Assembly: GCA_024644435.1 (NCBI GenBank)
Contig: JAHEKZ010000023.1
Span: 1-32,409, forward strand
Reading direction: 5' to 3'
DNA from: Actinomycetes bacterium
GTDB lineage: Bacteria > Actinomycetota > Actinomycetes > JAHEKZ01
Length of the DNA stretch: 32,409 nucleotides
Both the position numbers and the translations under genes were made by a program. The notes beneath the pieces were generated by a model. That model was not told the DNA's origin. It did not search any database and saw only the letters and a program-made list of their open reading frames with translations. Of this stretch, positions 23,458-31,432 are shown piece by piece (position 1 is the stretch's first letter; every line of letters starts with the position of its first letter).

Positions 23458-24638
23458 CAGGCGCTCCGACCGTCGGCGAGTACGCGCTCGTACGCCGACT
23501 CGAAGGCGTCCAGTTCGGCTGGGGAGATGTCTCCCCCCGTGACGTAGCGGACGAACGCCTCAGCCACCTCACTCGGCTGGCTGGGGACGGCAGTCGACCC
23601 TGGGGCCCGATCAACCAAGGGACCGCTTGCCGGCACATGTCGGACGACGAGCGCCTCGGGGAATCGCTCTCGTACCCTTGCCAGTAGTTCTGCAGGGCGC
23701 GCTGCATCGGTAACCGTCACCTGCACCCACGCCTCGGAAGCACTCGCGAGCTCGGGCGACTCGAGGAGCTCGCTGAGCGTTCCGTGCAGCGTGGCCATGG
23801 GGCGCGGTTGGTGGATCGGAACCGACCGCACCGACTGCAACCCGTCGGCCGCGAGGTCGACCAGGAGCGCCTGTTTCTGGTGGTTCACCTCGCTGAACGA
23901 GTAGCGCAGCGGAGAACCGGAGTAGCGCATGCGGTCACCGGCGACCCGCTGGGCGCCGTGCAGGTGGCCGAGGGCGACGTAGTCGACGCCGGAGAAGATC
24001 TCGCTGGCCACGCTGTCTGCTCCACCCACCCGGATATCACGCTCGCTGTCGCTGCGGTCGACCTCCTGCTCGGCCCCCGCCACGGCAAACGCATGCGCCA
24101 TGACCACGCTCCTCAGTGAGGACATCGACTCTTGACGGGACGCGACGTCGCGACGGATGCGACTCATGGCGGCACCCAGCACGGCCTCGTGCGAGCGAGG
24201 CAACGGCTCGTCGTCGTCACTCAGTGCGTGACGCGCGGTATCGGGGTCGAGGAACGGAACCGGGTAGACGAGCACGGCGCCGTGCTCGTCGCTGAGCTCG
24301 ACGGGAGTGCCGATGTCGGTTATCTGGGTGACGACATGCACGCCTTGTCGGTACAGGGCGGCGCCGACCCCCAGCCGGGTTGCGGAGTCGTGGTTGCCGG
24401 GGATCACCACCACCGGGGCGATGTCGGAGAGCTCGGCCAGAGCCCGCGACCAGAGCGCAACCGAGGAGACCGGCGGGACCGCGCGGTCGAAGATGTCGCC
24501 ACAGATCAGCACGGCATCTACCTGCTCGGAGCGAGCGGTAGACACAATCTGCTCGACCATGGATTCCTGGGCCGGGTGCAGGTCGACGCCGTGCAGACCG
24601 CGACCCAGATGCCAGTCGGAGGTGTGCAGCAGGCGCAT
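23457..24638 (-). CDS. sbcD: SbcD, nuclease subunit of the SbcCD complex
   Basis: A 393-aa Mre11-type metallophosphoesterase nuclease. Metal ligands: Asp8 and His10 in TSDWHLGRG, Asp48 in ICGDIFDR, Asn82 and His83 in PGNHDS, His in VMAHAF and the pair in ALGHLH. The C-terminal capping domain (about 275-390) is normal. It acts with SbcC as a 3'-5' exonuclease and hairpin endonuclease in DNA repair and replication. ATG 24638 has no ribosome site but lies six bases after TAGCGT, so it is probably leaderless. The upstream membrane-protein gene on the same strand ends 56 bases away and may be separate. Confidence 0.95.
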   Translation of the reverse strand: MRLLHTSDWHLGRGLHGVDLHPAQESMVEQIVSTARSEQVDAVLICGDIFDRAVPPVSSVALWSRALAELSDIAPVVVIPGNHDSATRLGVGAALYRQGVHVVTQITDIGTPVELSDEHGAVLVYPVPFLDPDTARHALSDDDEPLPRSHEAVLGAAMSRIRRDVASRQESMSSLRSVVMAHAFAVAGAEQEVDRSDSERDIRVGGADSVASEIFSGVDYVALGHLHGAQRVAGDRMRYSGSPLRYSFSEVNHQKQALLVDLAADGLQSVRSVPIHQPRPMATLHGTLSELLESPELASASEAWVQVTVTDAARPAELLARVRERFPEALVVRHVPASGPLVDRAPGSTAVPSQPSEVAEAFVRYVTGGDISPAELDAFESAYERVLADGRSA

Positions 24639-24650
24639 ACGGTGACGCTA
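24636..24650 (-). promoter_or_regulatory. Leaderless-type -10 element for sbcD
   Basis: TAGCGT (24645-24650, minus strand), six bases, ATG 24638, with no ribosome site. The -35 is not convincing. Confidence 0.45.
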
Positions 24651-24694
24651 CCGAGCGCCGCCGACAGATCGCGGGAGGCAAGGCGCCCCGAAGG

Positions 24695-25282
24695 TCAGTA
24701 GATCTGCGACTCGCTCCCCAGCGCAGCGGCGACGTCAGGCGTCGCGTTGAGCGGGGCCGCCACGACGACGTTGCCGTGGGCAACCCACCCGATGGCCGAG
24801 CTGGTCAGCGGGTCGCTCAACAGCGTGGTCACCCAGCTTTCGGCCGCTTCAGGAGAGGGGAACACCCGCACTGCCACAGTCGCGTTGCAGGTCGCCACGT
24901 CACCGGACACCGCGGCTCCGCTGCACACGATTCCGCCATCCTCCAGCGCCCCGAGAACAACCGAAGGGTCAGAGACGGTCAGGGGCAGACTCTCCTGGCT
25001 TGACCCGCCGAGCCAACCGGCAGCCCAGATGGCAACCGCGGCCATACCCAGGGCGAGGGTGCCCCACAGGACCACCTTGAGGCCGCGCCGCGAGCGAGCA
25101 GGCCCCCCGTCATCGGGTGTCCCGTCCAGCGACTCATCGACCTCAGGAACATCTCCGGCGACAGCGTCGAGCGCCAGATCTACGTGGTCGAGGTCATCGT
25201 CGAGCGCCGGCTCAACCGATGAAGCCTCAACGGCTTGATCGTCGACTGTCTCGTCGACGATCGGCTTGTGACCAGCGGACAC
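24695..25282 (-). CDS. Single-pass membrane protein of unknown function
   Basis: A 195-aa protein I do not recognise. Residues 1-62 are strongly acidic (many Asp and Glu) and probably cytoplasmic. A positively charged RSRRGLK stretch precedes one transmembrane helix (about 69-91, VVLWGTLALGMAAVAIWAAGW). Residues 92-195 form a small outside domain with two cysteines (120 and 132) that could make a disulphide. The charge pattern gives an N-in, C-out topology. Start is GTG 25282 behind GGGAGGT. It is upstream of sbcD on the same strand but has no clear link to it. It could be a small anchored lipid- or cell-wall-associated protein; that is a guess. Confidence 0.65.
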   Translation of the reverse strand: MSAGHKPIVDETVDDQAVEASSVEPALDDDLDHVDLALDAVAGDVPEVDESLDGTPDDGGPARSRRGLKVVLWGTLALGMAAVAIWAAGWLGGSSQESLPLTVSDPSVVLGALEDGGIVCSGAAVSGDVATCNATVAVRVFPSPEAAESWVTTLLSDPLTSSAIGWVAHGNVVVAAPLNATPDVAAALGSESQIY

Positions 25283-25469
25283 GTGACCTCCCTAGTAGTC
25301 CCTGGTCAGGAATCGGCTGCCGGAGCCTTCGGCCTTCGCCCCGGTCACCCGATTGGCCCAAACCCGTGGCTCGTTCGTTGTTGAAGCGGGCGTCCTCACG
25401 GGTCAACCCGCGGCCCCGGGGAGCCGAAAGAGGTAGGGGACTTGGGGACAGCACGGGAAGGGGGACTGC

Positions 25470-25742
25470 ATGCCTGCAGCAACAGACCGGATCGACATCT
25501 TGGACGAGGCCGGTCGATCCATCGGTTGGGTCGACCCACGGTCAGGAGCCAGAAACCTGCTCGATCCCGAGCACGCCAAGGAGTTCGACGAAATGGTCGA
25601 CTTCTGGATGAGCGCCGCTGGGGTCGACGGGCCAAGCGAAGGCTCCGACGCGCCCACCGACCGGATGACTGTCGCCGAGATCCGCTTCCCTGATCCGCCC
25701 GTGATTCGCAGCTTGCTGATCCCCTTACGTCCCCTCGGCTGA
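25470..25742 (+). CDS. Small unknown protein, 90 aa
   Basis: A 90-aa frame starting with ATG 25470 behind GGAAGGGGG with a six-base gap, a convincing ribosome site. The sequence is acidic, hydrophilic at first (RIDILDEAGRSIGWVDPRSG) and ends in a hydrophobic VIRSLLIPLRPLG tail. No known domain. It lies 23 bp upstream of the acetoacetyl-CoA synthetase gene in the same direction, so it may share its transcript. The codon use fits a real gene, but I cannot name it. Confidence 0.5.
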   Translation: MPAATDRIDILDEAGRSIGWVDPRSGARNLLDPEHAKEFDEMVDFWMSAAGVDGPSEGSDAPTDRMTVAEIRFPDPPVIRSLLIPLRPLG

Positions 25743-25752
25743 CTCGGTTCGG

Positions 25753-25767
25753 CAAGATGGGGGCGTG
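25753..25767 (+). promoter_or_regulatory. Possible -10 element for the acetoacetyl-CoA synthetase gene
   Basis: CAAGAT (25753-25758), six bases, GTG 25765. The first base differs from the TANNNT pattern. A GGGGG run before the GTG could act as a weak ribosome site instead. Confidence 0.3.
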
Positions 25768-27744
25768 ACCGACACCCCACTGTGGACACCGACGCCCGAC
25801 CAGATCCGCGGAACGCAGCTCGATGCCTTCCGACGCGACATCGAGAAGGCGCACGGCCTCGAGCTGCCTGACTCCGCCGCCCTGCACTCGTGGTCGACCA
25901 CCCAGGTCGCCGACTTCTGGGACGCGGTCTTCCAACGGTGGATCGTCGGTGAGCGCGGCCAACTCCCTGCCTGCGCCGGCGACGACATGGAGCACACCGC
26001 GTTCTTCCCAGACGCCCAGGTGAACTACGCAGAGAATCTCCTGGCCGGTGCGATCGCGTCCCCCGCCGGATCCAGCGGCACAGCCGTCACGTTCGTACGC
26101 GAGGACGACGTCCGTCGATCCCTGACCTGGGGGGAGCTCATCGACCACGCCTACTCCTTCGCGACCTTCCTTCACTCTCACGGCGTTGGGCCAGGCGATC
26201 GCGTCGCGGCCTGGTTGCCGAACACCCCTGAGGTCCTCGTCGCCATGTTGGGGACATCGCTGCTCGGTGCGGTCTTCACCTCCACATCACCGGACTTCGG
26301 CGTTGCCGGGGTGCTCGACCGCTTCGGCCAGGTCGAGCCGACGGTGCTCGTCGGCACCGACGGCTACGTCTATGCCGGCAAGCACCAACCACGCTTGGCT
26401 CGACTCGCCGAAGTAGCCGCTGGGCTACCGACCGTTCGCACCACAGTGGTCGTCGAGGAGCTCGAGGCCTCCCCCGACGTGTCGGCCCTCCCGTCCGCCG
26501 TGCTGTGGTCAGAGGCGATCCGGCAGGGGTCCGAGCTGCCTCGGCGCGAGCCGGTGCGGCAGTCGGTCTCGACGCCGGGCTTCATCCTGTACAGCTCGGG
26601 CACAACTGGTGCACCCAAGTGCATCGTCCACAGCGGCGCCGGGCTCGCGCTCAAACATGCTGTCGAGCAGAGGCTGCAGTCCGATATCCGCGCCGGCGAC
26701 GTGGTGTTCTACTTCACGACCTGCGGCTGGATGATGTGGAACTGGCTCGTCTCTGCCCTGGCCTGTGGAGCATCGCTCGTTCTCTACGACGGGTCGCCCT
26801 TCCACCCCGCCCCTGACCGTCTCTGGGATCTCGTCGACGACCTCGGTGTCACATTCTTCGGAACCTCGGCGAAGTACATCGACGCATCGCGCAAGGCCGG
26901 CGTGACCCCGCGAGAAACTCATGGCCTGCAGACCCTACGCACGATCGCATCGACCGGGTCACCTCTGGTCGACGAGGGATTCGAGTACGTCTACTCCTCG
27001 ATCAAAGAGGATCTGCACCTGGCCTCCATCTCGGGCGGAACCGACATCTGCGGCTGCTTCGTCGCCGGCGACCCGACGCGGCCGGTCTACCGGGGTGAGA
27101 TCCAGGGACCAGTGCTCGGCATGGCTGTCGACGTTTACGACGACGGGGGCACATCGCTTCACTCGTCCCCTGGGGTGCGCGGTGAGCTGGTGTGCACTGC
27201 CCCGTTCCCGTCGATGCCGGTCGGCTTCTGGAACGACCCCCAAGGTGAGCGGTACCACGCGGCCTACTTCAGTCGCTTCGACCGAATCTGGGCGCACGGA
27301 GACTTTGCGTCATGGACGTCGCACGACGGCCTGGTGATTCATGGGCGTTCGGACGCCACGCTCAACGCCGGGGGCGTCCGGATCGGTACCGCCGAGATCT
27401 ATCGGCAGGTCGAGCTTCTCCCCCAGGTCGCGGAGGCTCTCGCGGTTGGGCAGGCATGGGACGACGACACCCGCATCGTGCTCTTCGTGAAACTCGCGGA
27501 CGATACCGCTCTCGACGACTCGCTCGTCACGACGATCAAGCGAACACTGCGCGAGAACTGTTCGCCTCGACACGTTCCGGCCAAGATCGTCGCCGTGACG
27601 GACCTGCCGCGAACACGCAGCAACAAGCTGGCCGAGCTCGCGGTCGCCGATGTGATCCACGGACGCGAGGTGCGGAACAAGGAAGCGCTCGCGAACCCCG
27701 AGTCGTTGGACTACTTCGCCGACCTCGCCGAGCTGCAGACCTGA
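25765..27744 (+). CDS. aacS: Acetoacetyl-CoA synthetase
   Basis: A 659-aa AMP-forming acid-CoA ligase that joins acetoacetate and CoA using ATP. Length and the N-terminal pattern (PLWTPTPDQIRGTQLDAF, then FFPDAQVNYAENLLAG) fit acetoacetate-CoA ligase rather than other acyl ligases. The AMP-binding loop YSSGTTGAPK is at 276-285, SISGGTDICG lies in the middle adenylate region and the C-terminal catalytic lysine is Lys621 in RSNKLAE. It lets the cell use acetoacetate from ketogenic amino acids, fatty acids or polyhydroxybutyrate, which is compatible with the amino-acid catabolic operon upstream (inference). GTG start; convergent with the next gene, 16 bp apart. Confidence 0.93.
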   Translation: MTDTPLWTPTPDQIRGTQLDAFRRDIEKAHGLELPDSAALHSWSTTQVADFWDAVFQRWIVGERGQLPACAGDDMEHTAFFPDAQVNYAENLLAGAIASPAGSSGTAVTFVREDDVRRSLTWGELIDHAYSFATFLHSHGVGPGDRVAAWLPNTPEVLVAMLGTSLLGAVFTSTSPDFGVAGVLDRFGQVEPTVLVGTDGYVYAGKHQPRLARLAEVAAGLPTVRTTVVVEELEASPDVSALPSAVLWSEAIRQGSELPRREPVRQSVSTPGFILYSSGTTGAPKCIVHSGAGLALKHAVEQRLQSDIRAGDVVFYFTTCGWMMWNWLVSALACGASLVLYDGSPFHPAPDRLWDLVDDLGVTFFGTSAKYIDASRKAGVTPRETHGLQTLRTIASTGSPLVDEGFEYVYSSIKEDLHLASISGGTDICGCFVAGDPTRPVYRGEIQGPVLGMAVDVYDDGGTSLHSSPGVRGELVCTAPFPSMPVGFWNDPQGERYHAAYFSRFDRIWAHGDFASWTSHDGLVIHGRSDATLNAGGVRIGTAEIYRQVELLPQVAEALAVGQAWDDDTRIVLFVKLADDTALDDSLVTTIKRTLRENCSPRHVPAKIVAVTDLPRTRSNKLAELAVADVIHGREVRNKEALANPESLDYFADLAELQT

Positions 27745-27760
27745 CGAGGCCTCTATCGCC

Positions 27761-28777
27761 TTAGCCCTTGGACGGGTCGTTCGTGCAATTCTGCGTCCCC
27801 GCGTCCATCACTTTGTCGTTGGTGGCGTCAATGAACGCGTAGCTGTAGGTACCGTCCGATGACAGCGTCAACCGCAGCACACCCACCCGGTCGTCGAAGC
27901 GCACCCGGCTCTTCGGAGCCTTCGCGCCGATCTCGTAGAGCTCCTTGCCGCCGCTCCCGACCGTGAACTGCGTCATGCCGTCGATCGGGGCGAAGCGTTC
28001 GTAGATGTGGTCGTGCCCGTTGAGCACGATGTCGACGCCGCCTGCATCGGCCAGGTCCCACAGTGGCTGGGCGCGCGCGATGGTCGGTTCGTCACCGTTG
28101 TAGCCACCAGAGGTGTGCAGCGGGTGATGCCAGGCCGCTATGGCGCACTCCGCGTCCGAGCGTTTGAGCTCTTTGGAGAGCCACCTGCCTTGCGGTGAGT
28201 CGGGCCCGCACCCACCGACGAACTCGCAGTTGGAGTCGAGCAGGTAGATGCGCCATCCGGCGACCGGGCTGAACGAGCGCCAGGGCTTCTGGGCGGTTCC
28301 GGCTCGCGTGCCGAAGTAGTCGAAGTACCCCGCAGCGCCATCGGTGTACCACTCGTGGTTCCCCGCGATGGGCTCAGTGATGGACCGGAACCGACCGAAC
28401 CACTTGTCGTACACGGCGTTGAAGGCCGCCAGCGAGCCTTCCTCGTACTGGATGTCACCGAGGGGAACGAACCACTCAGCACCCTGCTTCACGAGCCGGT
28501 TCGTCAGCCGGGAGACCACCTCATGTCGGCAGTACTGCGGGTCGTCGAAGACCGGGCTCGTGGGGTCGCAGGCGATGTCTCCGACCGTGACGACGTCAGT
28601 GGTCTTGACCTCTTCGGAGGGTTCGGGTGAGGCAGTGGCTTGCGTCGGTGCCGGAGAGGTGGAACCTGGGTCAGCGCGCTGGGGGTCGGCACCGCTGGAC
28701 CCGACGGAGCACGCGCCCAGCATCAGGGCGCTCGCAGCACCCAGCGCCAGCGCGCGCGCCACCCCCGTCTGGCTCAT
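27761..28777 (-). CDS. Lipoprotein metallophosphoesterase, purple-acid-phosphatase-like
   Basis: A 338-aa exported calcineurin-like phosphoesterase. A signal peptide ends with a lipobox (LMLGAC, Cys23), so it is probably a membrane-anchored lipoprotein; residues 24-58 are a Ser/Pro/Thr-rich linker. The metal-site motifs are all present: VGDIACD (Asp67), PLGDIQYEEG (Asp108, Tyr111), AGNHEW (Asn140, His141), AWHHPLHT (His217) and LNGHDHIYERF (His255, His257). The tyrosine and motif style recall purple acid phosphatases. It likely releases phosphate from extracellular esters. The ATG at 28777 is the first that gives a correct signal peptide; the frame extending to 29305 has no protein-like sequence. 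Its cysteines (Cys70, Cys83, Cys184, Cys190) could form disulphides. Confidence 0.88.
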   Translation of the reverse strand: MSQTGVARALALGAASALMLGACSVGSSGADPQRADPGSTSPAPTQATASPEPSEEVKTTDVVTVGDIACDPTSPVFDDPQYCRHEVVSRLTNRLVKQGAEWFVPLGDIQYEEGSLAAFNAVYDKWFGRFRSITEPIAGNHEWYTDGAAGYFDYFGTRAGTAQKPWRSFSPVAGWRIYLLDSNCEFVGGCGPDSPQGRWLSKELKRSDAECAIAAWHHPLHTSGGYNGDEPTIARAQPLWDLADAGGVDIVLNGHDHIYERFAPIDGMTQFTVGSGGKELYEIGAKAPKSRVRFDDRVGVLRLTLSSDGTYSYAFIDATNDKVMDAGTQNCTNDPSKG

Positions 28778-29093
28778 CAGTGGTAGACCCCCGGGCTCGG
28801 TTCTCAGCAGCAGTGCTGCGCACTCCAGTGTCACCCATGGCGAACCGTGCCTGCGCACCTGGCCGAAGCACCTCACCCATTCAGACGACATCCCACCCCT
28901 CGCCGAGTGCACACCTGGGTGACACCGCCGCAGTGTTGATCGGCCAAGCGGGGGATGCATCTCAGCAGTCGGGTGATACCGACCCGGCGGCACACCCGTT
29001 CGGTGCAGCAAGCGCACACCCAGGACCTCCGAACCACTAGGTGTGAAGGAGAGGGAAGCGTTGACGATCACATCCGGAGGGGAGGCGAACGAC
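28778..29093. other. Intergenic region, no gene seen
   Basis: 316 bp between the divergent phosphatase and small-protein genes. Reading frames here have no protein-like features and overlap in several directions. It must carry both upstream control regions, but I see no clear promoter. Only short imperfect inverted repeats are present (for example CACC-cgttc-GGTG near 28987). Confidence 0.5.
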
Positions 29094-29246
29094 ATGGTCA
29101 TGACGCTGCTCCACGAGCACATCCCGCTCTCGCTGCTCCACGACCTGTGGAATCCCGACGGCCCGGAGTCGTGGGAAATCCTCGCCGTAGAGCGGGGATG
29201 GCTCGACCCGCAGAGTCTGGATCGCACGAAACTCGCGCCCGTCTGA
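29094..29246 (+). CDS. Small conserved-looking protein, 50 aa
   Basis: A 50-aa frame (MVMTLLHEHIPLSLLHDLWN followed by an acidic, Trp-containing tail) starting at ATG 29094. The start is chosen because a strong GGAGGGGAGG ribosome site lies eight bases upstream; GTG 29043 and TTG 29061 are longer options in the same frame. The HEHIPLSLLHDL core, with a following GPESWEILA, is like small actinobacterial proteins of unknown function that I recall by pattern only. No membrane segment or cysteine. It is just upstream of the tRNA-Lys gene. Confidence 0.6.
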   Translation: MVMTLLHEHIPLSLLHDLWNPDGPESWEILAVERGWLDPQSLDRTKLAPV

Positions 29247-29253
29247 GGTCGAT

Positions 29254-29283
29254 TTCGAGGGGCGCCGTCGGCGCTGCTAGAGT
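29254..29283 (+). promoter_or_regulatory. Possible tRNA-Lys promoter
   Basis: TAGAGT (29278-29283) lies 39 bases ahead of the mature tRNA; a weak TTCGAG (29254-29259) is 18 bp upstream of it. Confidence 0.3.
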
Positions 29284-29322
29284 TCTTTCTGCTCCGCTGG
29301 CACACGTGCTGTGCGGGGCATC

Positions 29323-29395
29323 GCGCCGCTAGCTCAACTGGCAGAGCAGCGGACTCTTAATCCGCGGGTTCGGGGTTCGAGTCCCTGGCGGCGCA
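29323..29395 (+). tRNA. trnK: tRNA-Lys, anticodon CTT
   Basis: A 73-nt cloverleaf. The acceptor stem GCGCCGC (29323-29329) pairs perfectly with GCGGCGC (29388-29394), followed by discriminator A. The D-arm is GCTC-loop-GAGC; the anticodon stem GCGGA/TCCGC carries loop CTCTTAA with anticodon CTT; the T-arm is CGGGG-TTCGAGT-CCCTG. CCA is not encoded. It reads AAG lysine codons. Confidence 0.96.
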
Positions 29396-29414
29396 CCCGT
29401 TCTGTGTGAAATCG

Positions 29415-29439
29415 GTGAGTGGGACATTCCCCCGCTCGC
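29415..29439 (+). terminator. Possible hairpin terminator after tRNA-Lys
   Basis: GTGAGTGGG-acattcc-CCCGCTCGC can pair over 9 bp including two G-U pairs, 20 bases after the tRNA. No T-tract follows, so the call is tentative. Confidence 0.35.
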
Positions 29440-29496
29440 GTCGGCTAACGGCGCTTCTGCGACTCTACGACGTCAACCACCTTCAGGTGCGACGCT

Positions 29497-29513
29497 GCCG
29501 GCTAACAGCCAGC
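29497..29513 (-). terminator. Hairpin over the beta-helix gene stop codon
   Basis: On the minus strand GCTGGCT-gtt-AGCCGGC forms a 7-bp stem with one G-U pair that contains the TAG stop. No U-tract follows. It may be a terminator or an RNA-stabilising hairpin. Confidence 0.3.
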
Positions 29514-31037
29514 GCAATCATCTGGGGTATTGGCGTATACCGAGCCAGACGCCGACAAGGTCACGGTCCCCAGATCGTTAAGGACGCCACCACCTGTCAC
29601 CCGGGCGGTGTTCTCAAACACCGTGGCGAGCTCATTGACCAAAACCGTTCCCTTGCTGTTGTAGATCCCACCCCCCTGGCGACCATTGTTGCTTGACACA
29701 TAGGCGGACCCGTTCATGACCATCTCGCCCCGGTTGTACACCCCGCCTCCGAGGTAGTACGAGCGGTTGGCTATCACCGAGGCAGAGTCGTTCATCACAA
29801 CGGGGCCCGACCCATTCGCCGCATTCAAGATCCCACCACCGCGTCGGGAGATGTTCCCAGCCACGGACGAGGAGCCGTTCAAAGTGAGGTCTCCGGAGTT
29901 GTAGATTCCTCCACCTCGACGCCCCGAGTTTTCGGACACCAGCGCTGAACCGCTCATTGTGACTGCTCGGAGACGGACGATCAGAATTCCACCGCCCTTG
30001 GGAGCGGTGTTCGCGGACACCACCGATGATTGGTTGAGGTCCAGTCCGCGGCCATTCGAGTAGATCCCACCGCCGGCAAGAGCGGCGGTGTTATCGACTA
30101 CTGATGCCGCACCGTTCAGCGTTGCTGACCCCTGCAGGTAGAGGCCACCACCAAACGAAGCAGTGCTGTTTCCGGACACTGAAGCCGAATCATCCAGGGT
30201 CATAGTTCCCGAGCCCTGGAAGATGCCACCGCCGCCGCTCGAACTGACGTTGCCGGACACCGAGGCCGAGCCCGCTAACGCCGCCGTCCCCGAGGCAAGG
30301 TAGATGCCACCACCACTCCTGTGGGAGACATTGCTGGACACCGAGGCCGAGCCATCCAACGTGACCAAGCCGCTGTTGACGAATAGGCCACCACCGCCAC
30401 CGTTGCTTGCCACGTTGCCGCTCACCGAGGCCGAGCCATCCAACGTGACCGAGCCTGCGGCCGCGAAGATGCCACCACCAAAGTCTACGGAGGTGTTGTT
30501 GGACACTGAGGATGACGACTCAAGAACGAGTGATCCGCCGTCCACATAGATTCCGCCGCCGCGATCTCCTGATGTGTTGTCAGTCACCGATGACGAGCCG
30601 TTCAGTATGAGCGTCCCAAAGTAGTTACGAATCCCTCCCCCGCGACGTGGGCTGGCCCCGCCCGTGACCGAGACGTCAGTCAGGGTGACTTCAGTCGTCG
30701 CATCGCCGCGCACTCTCAACACCTTCACGACCCCATCGCCATCGAGCGTCGCCTGTGGTGTTTCGGCGGTCGAGATGCCGAGCAGCGTGAGGTTTTGACG
30801 GATTGTGAAGCCACCCACACAGACGCCGGAGAACTGAACGGTGTCACCAGCGCTGGCGAGATCAATCGCCTCCTGGAGATCCGAACTCGGAGCAGTTCCC
30901 GCCGTCACGTTCTCGGCCACACAGGTCGTGGCGGCAGCCTCCGCCGACGGCGGCGAGCCGAACAACGCCACCAGCGTGACACCGAGTGTCGCGACGACCG
31001 CGGTCGAGCGTGCGTTGACTCGCCCAACAGCACTCAT
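29502..31037 (-). CDS. Secreted right-handed beta-helix repeat protein
   Basis: A 511-aa exported protein. Residues 1-35 are a signal peptide (hydrophobic VVATLGVTLVALFG, likely cut after AEA). Residues 40-130 look like the first turns of a parallel beta-helix (LQEAIDLASAGDTVQFSG, the pattern of pectate-lyase-like folds). Residues 133-511 are 14 imperfect repeats of about 25-30 residues, each beginning GGG(I/L/V) and continuing with L-x-x-S-x-x-V-x-x-N. The C-terminus ends NTPDDCAGC. Proteins of this kind are surface or secreted adhesins or carbohydrate-active proteins; no catalytic residues can be named. ATG 31037 is chosen because GGAGG lies six bases upstream; a GTG one codon earlier is also possible. 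Codon use is a little less GC-rich than the rest of the window. Confidence 0.85.
   Translation of the reverse strand: MSAVGRVNARSTAVVATLGVTLVALFGSPPSAEAAATTCVAENVTAGTAPSSDLQEAIDLASAGDTVQFSGVCVGGFTIRQNLTLLGISTAETPQATLDGDGVVKVLRVRGDATTEVTLTDVSVTGGASPRRGGGIRNYFGTLILNGSSSVTDNTSGDRGGGIYVDGGSLVLESSSSVSNNTSVDFGGGIFAAAGSVTLDGSASVSGNVASNGGGGGLFVNSGLVTLDGSASVSSNVSHRSGGGIYLASGTAALAGSASVSGNVSSSGGGGIFQGSGTMTLDDSASVSGNSTASFGGGLYLQGSATLNGAASVVDNTAALAGGGIYSNGRGLDLNQSSVVSANTAPKGGGILIVRLRAVTMSGSALVSENSGRRGGGIYNSGDLTLNGSSSVAGNISRRGGGILNAANGSGPVVMNDSASVIANRSYYLGGGVYNRGEMVMNGSAYVSSNNGRQGGGIYNSKGTVLVNELATVFENTARVTGGGVLNDLGTVTLSASGSVYANTPDDCAGC
29505..30641 (-). repeat. Tandem coding repeats of about 75-90 bp
   Basis: Fourteen diverged in-frame repeats encode the beta-helix coils (unit starts GGG-hydrophobic, then x-GSASVSGN-like). 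They are best seen at the protein level; the DNA identity between units is moderate, with short near-identical blocks such as those encoding LDGSASVS. Confidence 0.75.
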
Positions 31038-31040
31038 CAC

Positions 31041-31432
31041 TAGCCTCCGATGTCACCTAGCGCTCAGATTTCGAGCACGACGCGCAACTCTGCTTGAGGT
31101 TCTGGTGCAGAATGTACGCCTGAAGGTCAATCAGCGGGGGGGTTTGGAGTGTTCTCACCTACGGCCCGGTAGCCGCCAGAGGCACTCAACCGGGGCACCG
31201 AGCGACAGTTGTTCGGCCGCACGCTCAGGGGCAGGAGCGGATGGCTGAACGCGTGGTCACTAGATCAATGCCGCAAAGTCTCCAGCTCGGCTTAGCCACC
31301 CATAGTCGCCGAGACGCGGTTGTCGAGGACCATGCCCACGCTAGCGAGAGGTAGTTCTCTCGTCCTGTCGACGGGGTCAGGGCCCTGGTGTCTGCTGGCG
31401 TAACCGCGTGGTTTGCTGCAGTCACCTCGGCT
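31041..31432. other. Intergenic region, no gene seen
   Basis: 392 bp between two minus-strand genes. Short reading frames here (for example a 66-aa one at 31225-31425) lack ribosome sites and protein-like sequence. It contains a seven-G run (31136-31142), the upstream region of the beta-helix gene and a hairpin at 31345. A TTGACC at 31125-31130 (minus) could be a -35, but no -10 follows at the right distance. Confidence 0.5.
31345..31362 (-). terminator. Possible hairpin terminator of the right-edge gene
   Basis: CGAGAG-(6-base loop)-CTCTCG, a perfect 6-bp stem that one G-U pair can extend, lies about 70 bases after the stop at 31433. No U-tract follows. Confidence 0.35.

Noticed and set aside
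29323-29395. tRNA 3' end as an attachment site with a second copy in the window
   Set aside because: I looked for a duplicate of the tRNA 3' end downstream and found none, so no attachment site is called.
29505-30641. Repeats read as a possible CRISPR array
   Set aside because: The units are in-frame coding repeats of a signal-peptide-bearing protein, vary in length and sequence, and have no spacer/repeat structure.
31225-31425. 66-aa minus-strand frame in the intergenic region
   Set aside because: No ribosome site, no domain and no protein-like periodicity.
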